Shown: one piece after another, positions 1 to 5,474 of the stretch
Numbering within the stretch: the first letter of the stretch is position 1
Layout: the number at the start of each line of letters is the position of its first letter
NCBI GenBank assembly: GCA_020446665.1
Contig: JAGREF010000068.1
Coordinates: 1 to 8,583 of the forward strand
Origin: Sphingomonadaceae bacterium
Lineage (GTDB): Bacteria > Pseudomonadota > Alphaproteobacteria > Sphingomonadales > Sphingomonadaceae
Reading direction: 5' to 3'
Length of the DNA: 8,583 bases
The notes under the pieces: generated by a model
Told to the model about the DNA's origin: nothing
The model's database searches: none
What the model saw: the letters and a program-made list of their open reading frames with translations, nothing else
Position numbers and translations under genes: made by a program

Positions 1-1240
1 CGATCGAGCCGGATTCGCGCAGGTCTGACAGCATCGGGCGTTTGTCGTCGCGCTGTTCCACCGCACGGCTGAGCTGGGACAGCGCGATCACTGGCAGCTC
101 CAGCTCCTTGGCCAGTGTCTTGAGCCCCCGGCTGATCTCGGAGATTTCATTGACGCGGTTGTCGTTCGCGCGGCCCGATCCTTGCAGCAGCTGGAGGTAA
201 TCGACCACGACCAGCCCGATATTGTGCTTGCGCTTCAATCGCCGTGCGCGGGTGCGCAGTCCGGCAATGGTCAGGGCGGGCGTATCGTCAATGAAGAGCG
301 GCAAATCGGCAAGCCGCTGGCTGGCAAAGCTCAGCTTCTGGAACTCGTCGCGGCTGATCTTGCCCATGCGCAAATCGGAAGAAGAAATCTCCGCCTGTTC
401 GGCCAGGATACGCGTAGCCAGCTGGTCTGCACTCATTTCCAGGCTGAAGAAGGCGACGCCTGCGCCGACAGACGCTTTCTCGTCAATCCCGTCACGCTGA
501 TCGCGCAGCAGGCGGTCGGCGCAATTGAAAGCGATATTGGTCGCCAGCGAGGTTTTGCCCATGCCCGGCCGGCCGGCCAGAATGATCAGGTCGGAATCAT
601 GCAGCCCGCCAACCTTGTCGTTGATACTGGTCAGCCCGGTGGTCTTGCCGGAAACATGGCCGCCCGAATTGAGCGCTTTCTCGACCATGCCCAGCGCCTT
701 GGTCGTGGCGGCAGCGAAGGTGGAGGCTTCATTGCCCACCCCGGCACCATCGGCAACATTGTAGAGCGCCGCCTCCGCCCGTTCGACCTGATCCATCGGC
801 GCGACCGCTTCCGACGTGTCCAGCGCCCCTTCGATCAGATTGCGGCCCACGCTCACCAGTTCGCGCAGCAAGGCGAGATCATAGATCTGCTGCGCCAGTT
901 CGCGCGGGGCGAGCAGGCCCTGTCCATCTGCGGTCAGCCGGGCGAGATAGGTGATCCCGCCCAGTTCCCGGAGCGCTTCATCGCTTTCGAAATAGGGTTT
1001 GAGCGTAACCGGGGTGACCACGGCATTGCGATCCAGCAGCGTCACCACCCGGGCGAATACGCGCTGGTGCACCGGTTCAAAGAAATGTTCGGCGCGAATC
1101 GGGATGTCCAGCTCTTCGACCACGCGGTTGTCGATCAGCACTGCCCCCAGAAATGCCGCTTCTGCCTCGATATTGGCGGGCAGGGCGCGGGCTTTCGGGG
1201 CGCTGTCATCAGCGCGGACTAGGAGATCTTCTTCGGCCAT
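1..1240 (-). CDS. dnaB: Replicative DNA helicase DnaB, 3'-truncated by window edge
   Basis: This gene encodes the hexameric replicative helicase that unwinds DNA ahead of the fork and recruits primase. About 413 residues are visible, starting MAEEDLLVRADD; the C-terminal end lies beyond position 1. Residues about 20-120 match the DnaB N-terminal domain (LPANIEAEAAFLGAVL, then the AEHFFEPVHQRVF segment). The RecA-like ATPase core follows, with Walker A GRPGMGKTS (Lys229) and a Walker B strand VVVDYLQLL (Asp347). The visible end, MSDLRESGSI, is the conserved DnaB motif that normally precedes roughly 60-90 further residues. The start is the ATG at 1240-1238, preceded by a purine-rich GCAGGTGG; its distance from the first conserved block fits the family. 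The gene diverges from the UPF0262 gene across 127 bases. No intein or frameshift is seen in the visible part. Identification is very secure. Confidence 0.97.
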   Translation of the reverse strand, partial: MAEEDLLVRADDSAPKARALPANIEAEAAFLGAVLIDNRVVEELDIPIRAEHFFEPVHQRVFARVVTLLDRNAVVTPVTLKPYFESDEALRELGGITYLARLTADGQGLLAPRELAQQIYDLALLRELVSVGRNLIEGALDTSEAVAPMDQVERAEAALYNVADGAGVGNEASTFAAATTKALGMVEKALNSGGHVSGKTTGLTSINDKVGGLHDSDLIILAGRPGMGKTSLATNIAFNCADRLLRDQRDGIDEKASVGAGVAFFSLEMSADQLATRILAEQAEISSSDLRMGKISRDEFQKLSFASQRLADLPLFIDDTPALTIAGLRTRARRLKRKHNIGLVVVDYLQLLQGSGRANDNRVNEISEISRGLKTLAKELELPVIALSQLSRAVEQRDDKRPMLSDLRESGSI

Positions 1241-1271
1241 CCACCTGCAATGCGCCGGTCTGGCAGGGTCT

Positions 1272-1298
1272 GGCAAGTGCGCGATTGCCTCACTTGCC
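1272..1298. repeat. Inverted repeat GGCAAGTG/CACTTGCC in dnaB divergent region
   Basis: GGCAAGTG (1272-1279) and CACTTGCC (1291-1298) form a perfect 8-bp inverted repeat with an 11-base spacer. It lies 32-58 bases upstream of the dnaB start. The left arm overlaps the second copy of a direct repeat GTCTGGCA (1258-1265 and 1268-1275, offset exactly 10 bases). It could be a protein-binding site or a hairpin in the dnaB leader. There is no T-tract, so it is not a terminator. Function is inference. Confidence 0.45.
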
Positions 1299-1307
1299 TG
1301 TGGATAG
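1299..1307 (-). promoter_or_regulatory. DnaA-box-like 9-mer upstream of dnaB
   Basis: Read on the minus strand this is CTATCCACA, one mismatch (first base) from the DnaA box TTATCCACA. It sits 59-67 bases upstream of the dnaB start and 61-69 bases upstream of the UPF0262 start. A single site with one mismatch can occur by chance, about one or two expected in a window of this size, so only its location is suggestive. Confidence 0.3.
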
Positions 1308-1367
1308 CGGGGAAGGATGGCGAAATGCTTGCCCCATGGCCATGATTTCTGCGAAAGCGATTCCACC

Positions 1368-1862
1368 ATGTCCGATCAGAATGACAGCTGGCGTATCGCC
1401 CATATCAGCCTCGACGAGGATACGATCCTCTGGCGCAATGCCGATGTCGAGCAGGAACGGCGCGTGGCGATCTATGATCTGATCGAGGAAAACTGCTTCA
1501 AGCCGGTGCGGGCGACGGCCGCCGGGCATGACGGACCCTACCGGCTCAACCTGTCGGTGCAGGACGGACGGCTGGCCATGGATATTCGGGACGAGGCGGA
1601 TCAACAGCTGGAATTGCTGCTGATCGGCCTTGCCCGCTTCCGCCGCCCGATCCGTGAATATTTCGCGATTTGCGATTCCTATTACCAGGCTATCCGCAAG
1701 GCGACCCCGGCGGAGATCGAAACCATCGACATGGCACGGCGCGGTATCCACAATGGTGCGGCGGAACTGCTGATGGAGCGGCTGGAAGGGAAAGTCGAAA
1801 CAGACTTTGCCACGGCCCGGCGATTGTTCACGCTGATCTGCGTTCTCCATATCAAGGGTTGA
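1368..1862 (+). CDS. UPF0262 family protein
   Basis: This is a 164-residue soluble protein of the UPF0262 family, found mainly in Alphaproteobacteria and of unknown biochemical function. Family hallmarks are visible: DVEQERRVAIYDLIEEN (residues 26-42), GPYRLNLSVQDGRL (56-69), DIRDE (72-76), FRRPIREYFAICDSYYQAI (91-109), IDMARRGIHN (120-129) and a C-terminal DFATARRLFTLICVLH (146-161). There is no signal peptide or membrane helix. I chose the ATG at 1368, which gives the usual family length. An in-frame ATG at 1317 would add 17 poorly family-like residues, and the GGAAGG before it directly abuts the codon. The ribosome binding site at 1368 is weak. The gene leads a compact unit, with only 4 bases between its TGA and the next start. 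From memory, this family often sits beside hisD and a small tyrosine phosphatase gene in other alphaproteobacteria, so this context differs. Confidence 0.9.
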   Translation: MSDQNDSWRIAHISLDEDTILWRNADVEQERRVAIYDLIEENCFKPVRATAAGHDGPYRLNLSVQDGRLAMDIRDEADQQLELLLIGLARFRRPIREYFAICDSYYQAIRKATPAEIETIDMARRGIHNGAAELLMERLEGKVETDFATARRLFTLICVLHIKG

Positions 1863-1866
1863 GGGC

Positions 1867-2568
1867 GTGGGGCGCAGGCGCACAAAACCGTCCTGGCTGA
1901 TGCGCATACTGGCGCTGTTGCTGCTTGCGGTGGTGTGCGCCGGTGGCTGGTATTGGTGGCAATTGCAGCATTGGTCCCCTGACGAAGCAGTCTATCCTGA
2001 TCAGGGCGTGGAAGTGGCGGCTCGCGATGGCAGGGTGAATTTCCGCACAGTCCGTGCGTTGGGAGGGCGCTTTGCCTATCTTGATGCCAGCTACGGCGCG
2101 AAGGGCAGCGATGCTGCCTTCAGCCGCAACCTGACTGCAGCGCGCGAAGCCGGGCTGCAAGTGGGGGCTGTCCACCGGTTTGATCCTTGCGTGATGGCCG
2201 ATGGACAGTCGGCCAATTTCGTTACTGTCGTGCCGCGCGGGGCGGATATGCTGCCGCCCGCTATCGAGCTTGCCGCAACTGCCGATGATTGTGCCGAACG
2301 CGTCACGGAAGCAGCGGTGGAAAGCGAGCTGATGACCCTGATCAACCAGATCGAGGGCCATGCAGGCAAACCCGTAATCCTGAAGATCATGCCCGGTTTT
2401 GAGACCCGCTATGGCCTTTCTGCCCGGATCGAGCGCAATCTCTGGCTTAGCCGAACGCGGCTCTTGCCCGACTATGCCGGCCGGCCTTGGTTGCTCTGGA
2501 CAGCGAACGAGGCGCTGCGCAGCGAAGCGGCAGAGCAACCCCTGCGTTGGGTAGTGGTACAACCGTGA
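1867..2568 (+). CDS. Membrane-anchored GH25 lysozyme-like protein with altered catalytic residues
   Basis: This 233-residue protein has a basic N-terminus (GRRRTKPSW), one transmembrane segment at about residues 11-31, and a periplasmic domain resembling glycoside hydrolase family 25 (muramidase). Supporting segments are YPDQGVEVAARDG and VNFRTVRALG (43-66), FAYLDASYG (69-77), AGLQVGAVHRFDPC (95-108), MLPPAIELA (128-136) and GRPWLLWTAN (205-214). Active GH25 enzymes typically carry Asp in G-[IV]-D-V-S and a D-x-E pair after PP. Here these are Glu49, Glu134 and Ala136, so muramidase activity is doubtful and a peptidoglycan-binding or structural role is possible. The start is GTG at 1867, 4 bases after the preceding stop with GAGGG close upstream, implying coupled translation. 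An in-frame ATG at 1900 would remove the basic N-terminus but keep most of the helix. The gene runs into cdd after 10 bases. The fold assignment is fairly secure; the function is not. Confidence 0.75.
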   Translation: MGRRRTKPSWLMRILALLLLAVVCAGGWYWWQLQHWSPDEAVYPDQGVEVAARDGRVNFRTVRALGGRFAYLDASYGAKGSDAAFSRNLTAAREAGLQVGAVHRFDPCVMADGQSANFVTVVPRGADMLPPAIELAATADDCAERVTEAAVESELMTLINQIEGHAGKPVILKIMPGFETRYGLSARIERNLWLSRTRLLPDYAGRPWLLWTANEALRSEAAEQPLRWVVVQP

Positions 2569-2578
2569 GGAGAGGCGC

Positions 2579-2998
2579 ATGAGCGACAATATGGAACGCG
2601 ATGAGCTGGTGGCCGTTGCCCGCCGTGCGCTGGAAAATTCCTACTCCCCCTATTCCTCTTTCCGTGTCGGTGCAGCCTTGCGCTTTGCGGACGGTTCCAT
2701 TGTCACCGGCACCAATATCGAGAATGCAAGCTACGGCCTTGCCCTTTGCGCTGAGACTGTCGCTGTGGCCAAGGCAATGGATGACGGCCATCGCGGCGGG
2801 CTGGAAGAGGTCGCGGTAATTGGCGAGACAGCCGCACCCGTGACCCCTTGCGGCCGCTGCCGCCAGGTCCTCAATGAACTGGCGGAGCTTGGCGATACCG
2901 ACCCGGTGGTGTGGTGCGCGGGCGAGGAGGAGGTGGTCGAGACGAAGCTTTCAGAGCTGCTGCCAAGGGCTTTCGGGCCGGGCAGTCTGACGGCCTAG
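2579..2998 (+). CDS. cdd: Cytidine deaminase
   Basis: This 139-residue enzyme hydrolytically deaminates cytidine and deoxycytidine to uridine and deoxyuridine in cytosolic pyrimidine salvage. It is the short, tetrameric class. YSPYSSFRVGAAL (22-34) and TGTNIENASYG (43-53) form the nucleoside-binding region. The zinc site is C57-A-E59 with P90-C91-G-R-C94, where Glu59 is the proton shuttle. The position after CAE, usually Arg in tetrameric enzymes, is Thr60. A strong ribosome binding site, AGGAGAGG at 2568-2575, supports the ATG at 2579. The gene is the third member of the UPF0262/GH25-like cluster, 10 bases after the preceding stop, and is probably cotranscribed. Its TAG stop overlaps the stop of the convergent DUF4197 gene in CTAG. 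Identification is secure. Confidence 0.96.
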   Translation: MSDNMERDELVAVARRALENSYSPYSSFRVGAALRFADGSIVTGTNIENASYGLALCAETVAVAKAMDDGHRGGLEEVAVIGETAAPVTPCGRCRQVLNELAELGDTDPVVWCAGEEEVVETKLSELLPRAFGPGSLTA

Positions 2999-3690
2999 AA
3001 AATCCCCTTGAAGATGTCGCTCGCCTTGCCCAGCGGGTTTGCGCGGAAGGCTTTTTCCTCGACGCCCATATATTGGAAAATCCCGTCCAGCCCCTGATCG
3101 GTGACGGTCCTGTTCAGCTTTGCCCGGTCGATCCCGGCGGCCTGCAGCCAGCTATATTTGGCATTCAGCCGTTCCAGCTGGGTATGCGCGCCCAGATCGC
3201 CCAGCGCGCTGTCCACCAGCGGCTCCAGCTTGCCGTGCAATCGGTCGTTGCTGGTACGGCGCAGATATTGCGTGCCGCCCGTATCCTCTTTCACGAGGCC
3301 GGGAACATCGTTGAACGATAGCTGGTCAATCGAATCGCGGAAAATGGGTTTTGCCTCACCCGCCGCTGCGCCTGCTGCGTCATTGATCGTGCGGGTAAAG
3401 CCATCGAGCAGGCCGAGCTTGTCTGCCCCGCTCATCACCCCGCCAAGCAATCCGCCCAGCCCGCCGCTCTTGCCCACCAGCGGCAGGCCGATGCGGATGG
3501 ATTTGTCATTATAATAGGCGCCCGGCTGGGAAAGCTTGTCCAGCGCGCTGTCCGATGCCTTGCCGAGGATGCCCGACAGCCCCAGCCCCTTGGCAAAGGC
3601 GGCATTGGTGGCGAAGGGCAGGGTCAGCGCCCCTGCCCCAATCCCGGCAAGGATGGCGCGGCGGGTAAATTCATTGGCGAAGTCGGACAT
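2995..3690 (-). CDS. DUF4197 domain protein, predicted exported
   Basis: This 231-residue protein of unknown function belongs to the DUF4197 family. It begins with a Tat-like signal: Arg10-Arg11 in TRRAILAG, a hydrophobic stretch to about residue 28, and a likely cleavage after NAAFA (residue 33). No second membrane segment is seen. The mature part carries family features: ALDKLSQPGAYYNDKSIRI (49-67), a glycine-rich loop (about 73-97), AKPIFRDSIDQLSFNDV (113-129), the block TQYLRRTS (140-147), and a C-terminal part with LDGIFQYMGVEEKAFRANP. I chose the ATG at 3690 because it has a GGGGAG Shine-Dalgarno sequence at a good distance and yields the complete signal. That Shine-Dalgarno sequence lies inside an 11-bp inverted repeat. 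The gene follows a terminator-like hairpin, so it probably has its own promoter. It ends head-on against cdd with a 4-base overlap. Confidence 0.88.
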   Translation of the reverse strand: MSDFANEFTRRAILAGIGAGALTLPFATNAAFAKGLGLSGILGKASDSALDKLSQPGAYYNDKSIRIGLPLVGKSGGLGGLLGGVMSGADKLGLLDGFTRTINDAAGAAAGEAKPIFRDSIDQLSFNDVPGLVKEDTGGTQYLRRTSNDRLHGKLEPLVDSALGDLGAHTQLERLNAKYSWLQAAGIDRAKLNRTVTDQGLDGIFQYMGVEEKAFRANPLGKASDIFKGIF

Positions 3691-3694
3691 GGCA

Positions 3695-3727
3695 AGTCTC
3701 CCCTGTGGCGTGCGTCAGGGTGAGACT
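3695..3727 (-). promoter_or_regulatory. Inverted repeat burying the Shine-Dalgarno of the DUF4197 gene
   Basis: On the minus strand AGTCTC-A-CCCTG is followed by a 10-base loop and then CAGGGGAGACT. This is an 11-bp helix with a single bulged A (base 3721). The GGGGAG Shine-Dalgarno sequence (3698-3703) is fully inside the 3' arm, which ends 4 bases before the ATG at 3690. If transcribed whole it would hinder translation initiation, as in cis-acting RNA switches or thermometers. If transcription starts inside it, it could instead be a DNA operator. The pairing is seen directly; the function is inference. Confidence 0.55.
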
Positions 3728-3753
3728 ATGCTCATTCCGCCGCTGAGGCAAAA

Positions 3754-3788
3754 CTGAACAATCCGGTCAGTGAAGGGGATTGTTACAG
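3754..3788 (-). terminator. Likely intrinsic terminator, possibly bidirectional
   Basis: CTGAACAATCC (3754-3764) pairs with GGATTGTTACAG (3777-3788), giving an 11-bp stem with one bulged A and a 12-base loop. Read on the minus strand, the stem begins about 20 bases after the stop of the membrane-protein gene and is followed by TTTTG. Read on the plus strand it is followed by CTTTTTG. The A-tract/T-tract symmetry fits a bidirectional rho-independent terminator, though the stem is only moderately GC-rich. Confidence 0.55.
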
Positions 3789-3807
3789 CTTTTTGCGTTT
3801 GGACCGG

Positions 3808-4356
3808 TCAGCTCCAGATGACCGACAGCGGATAGAGCGCGATCAGCCAGCACAGGCAGGCAATCACGATCCGCCGATCCTTGGCTGCAATGGCCAGCAG
3901 CAGGACCGGGAAAATGGACCATGTCAAAATGGTTGTGCGCAGGTCAAAGGGCAGGCCGCCGATCATGGCATAGGTGGTGCTGATCAGGGCGATATTGCAA
4001 AGCAAAACGCCCAACAGGACCTTGCGCCGATGCGTATCGAAATAGGTGTCGAGGTCATGCCATTCTTCCGGATCGTCGGGGAAGATCAGCGAGGCTGAGA
4101 CATAATAGGTGCCAGTGACGACAAACCCGCCAAACAGCACCGGCCAGGTCAGGGGGAGCAAGTAACGCAGGGCCCAGCCATACATCCAGAAAGTCACCAC
4201 ATCGCAGGACACAAATATGCCAAGCAAGGCTGTGGGGTAGCCAATATGGACCTTCTCGCGCGCCTTGATCGCTCGTGACAGTCCGCCAAGCCCCTCTGCC
4301 AATGCCAGGCCGAGCAGCAGCCCGAACAGGGTGAAGATGAATTCGAAACCGTTCAT
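3808..4356 (-). CDS. Six-helix integral membrane protein of unknown function
   Basis: I do not recognise a named function for this 182-residue hydrophobic protein. About six membrane segments are visible at residues 4-22, 41-64, 69-92, 113-132, 141-158 and 161-181. The first helix is followed by a basic loop (SRAIKAREK), suggesting a cytoplasmic side there. An acidic, aromatic hydrophilic loop, FPDDPEEWHDLDTYFDTHRRK (92-112), joins helices 3 and 4 and is the most distinctive part. There is no cleavable signal and no enzyme motif. Similar proteins beginning EFIFTLFGLLLGLALAEGLGGL-like are, from memory, common unannotated sphingomonad proteins. The ATG at 4356 is preceded by AGGGAAG at a suitable distance. 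The gene lies 84 bases after the EEP-fold gene, with a promoter-like sequence in the gap, and is followed by a terminator-like hairpin, so it may be monocistronic. Confidence 0.8.
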   Translation of the reverse strand: MNGFEFIFTLFGLLLGLALAEGLGGLSRAIKAREKVHIGYPTALLGIFVSCDVVTFWMYGWALRYLLPLTWPVLFGGFVVTGTYYVSASLIFPDDPEEWHDLDTYFDTHRRKVLLGVLLCNIALISTTYAMIGGLPFDLRTTILTWSIFPVLLLAIAAKDRRIVIACLCWLIALYPLSVIWS

Positions 4357-4403
4357 GTGTCTTCCCTGACATTGCGCTGCGAAGGGCGGGCGCCCCGGAA
4401 GCT

Positions 4404-4431
4404 GTGATAGCTATCCTGCGACAGCAGTAAA
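4404..4431 (-). promoter_or_regulatory. Candidate promoter with palindrome for membrane-protein gene
   Basis: On the minus strand TTTACT (4431-4426), a 16-base spacer and TATCAC (4409-4404) make a weak sigma70-like promoter, about 48 bases upstream of the start at 4356. A perfect 10-bp palindrome GATAGCTATC (4406-4415) overlaps the -10 element. Outer arms GCTGT (4401-4405) and ACAGC (4421-4425) add further symmetry. The palindrome is certain; promoter and operator roles are inferred. Confidence 0.35.
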
Positions 4432-4440
4432 AGGGACAGC

Positions 4441-5394
4441 TTACCGCTGTTTTCGCTGGATCAGCTGTTCCAGCATCATCCCGTCAATATCGGTGTTGAT
4501 CTGGATCCACAGCGGCAGATGGTCTGACAGCTGATAGGTAAATTCGCTCTTCGTCAGATCGGGGAAAAGCGGCTTGTGGTCGCTGGCATAGAAATCCAGC
4601 ACACCCCCGGCATTGGTGAAGGTTTCCTCGAAACGCGGCATGTGGAGGATCTGGTCATAGCGTTTGTCACGGGCGAGATTCGTGCCGAATTCATCCTCTG
4701 CCAGCGCCTTGGGGATCAGCAATCCGTGTTTGGTGATTGCTTCGAACAAGGGGCCAGAGCGCTTGTCGATATTGAAATCGCCCATCACGATGATGTCGGC
4801 ATCATCGGCGTGTTTTTCCTTCGACTTGCCATGCACCCAGTCAGCCAGACCTTCGATTTCCTTGCGCCGCGATTCCACGCTGTTGCCCCAGCGGACATGG
4901 GTGGTGAAGGCGAGGAAATCGTAATTGCCCGCCTTGAAACTGGCGACATAGGGTGCGCGCCACCAGCTGTCTTCGCTGAGATATTCGGTCCCGCGCTTCT
5001 TGCGCGGCGGACTGGCTTCGCAAGCCATGCCGTTGAAGCGCACTGCGCGCGAATCGAAGATGTAGCAGACCCGTTCCCTATTGCCGCCATGATCGAGGAT
5101 CGCATCGGAATAGATCGCATCCCAATAGGGGCCGAGAATTTCCAGCACGCGTTTCAGGTCGGTCAGATTGTCCCGCAGTTCCACCAGCCCGACCAGATCG
5201 AACTGGCCGATAATTTCCGCAATGTAGTGGATCGCGGCCTGGCTGCGCTTTTTCTTGCCGAATTCGCGCACATTCCAGGTCGCGATATTGAGCGTTTCGT
5301 CAAGCTTGGAGGGCGGGATATTCGCCGATGCAATCCGCTTGCGCAGCAATTGCAGGCCTTCAGCTATTTCGAGGCTGACATTACCATGGAACAT
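4441..5394 (-). CDS. Endonuclease/exonuclease/phosphatase (EEP) fold protein
   Basis: This 317-residue protein has the metal-dependent EEP (DNase I/APE1-like) hydrolase fold. The motifs occur in the right order: N36-IATWNVREF with Asn41, LVELRD with Glu72 (metal ligand), FTTHVRWG with His166, IIVMGDFNID with Asp206 and Asn208, KRYDQIL with Asp247, and SDHLPLW with Asp291-His292. The full catalytic set is present, so it is probably active on phosphodiester or phosphomonoester bonds. The substrate cannot be read from the sequence. No signal peptide is seen; residues 1-35 form a helical-looking N-terminal extension before the first strand. The ATG at 5394 has a good ribosome binding site, GGGAGGA at 5406-5400. 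It lies 80 bases downstream of the M14 peptidase gene with no terminator between, so cotranscription is plausible. It could be a nuclease or a lipid/sugar phosphatase; the KRYDQIL segment leans towards a nuclease-like member. Confidence 0.88.
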   Translation of the reverse strand: MFHGNVSLEIAEGLQLLRKRIASANIPPSKLDETLNIATWNVREFGKKKRSQAAIHYIAEIIGQFDLVGLVELRDNLTDLKRVLEILGPYWDAIYSDAILDHGGNRERVCYIFDSRAVRFNGMACEASPPRKKRGTEYLSEDSWWRAPYVASFKAGNYDFLAFTTHVRWGNSVESRRKEIEGLADWVHGKSKEKHADDADIIVMGDFNIDKRSGPLFEAITKHGLLIPKALAEDEFGTNLARDKRYDQILHMPRFEETFTNAGGVLDFYASDHKPLFPDLTKSEFTYQLSDHLPLWIQINTDIDGMMLEQLIQRKQR

Positions 5395-5474
5395 TGCATT
5401 CCTCCCGCATGTGCAGGGGGAACCATACCATCAGCGTTTCGCTCTGCCTTGTATGAAATCGGCGCGCTCTGAAA

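Noticed and set aside
182..1222. Long open frame of 346 codons on the plus strand opposite dnaB
   Set aside because: It is antisense to a clearly conserved DnaB sequence, has no recognisable domain and reflects GC-rich codon bias.
1335..1344. Palindrome CATGGCCATG upstream of the UPF0262 gene
   Set aside because: Short, made of common GC-rich words, with no promoter elements around it.
1359..1363. GATTC (GANTC, CcrM methylation) near the UPF0262 start, with others at 7215-7219 and 8465-8469
   Set aside because: About as many GANTC sites are expected by chance in the total non-coding length, so no cell-cycle control is claimed.
1317..1367. Upstream ATG giving a longer UPF0262 protein
   Set aside because: The GGAAGG directly abuts this ATG with no spacing, and the extra 17 residues do not fit the family start.
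3763..3811. Direct repeat CCGGTCAG (3763-3770 and 3804-3811)
   Set aside because: The first copy is in the terminator loop and the second overlaps the end of a coding region; probably coincidental.
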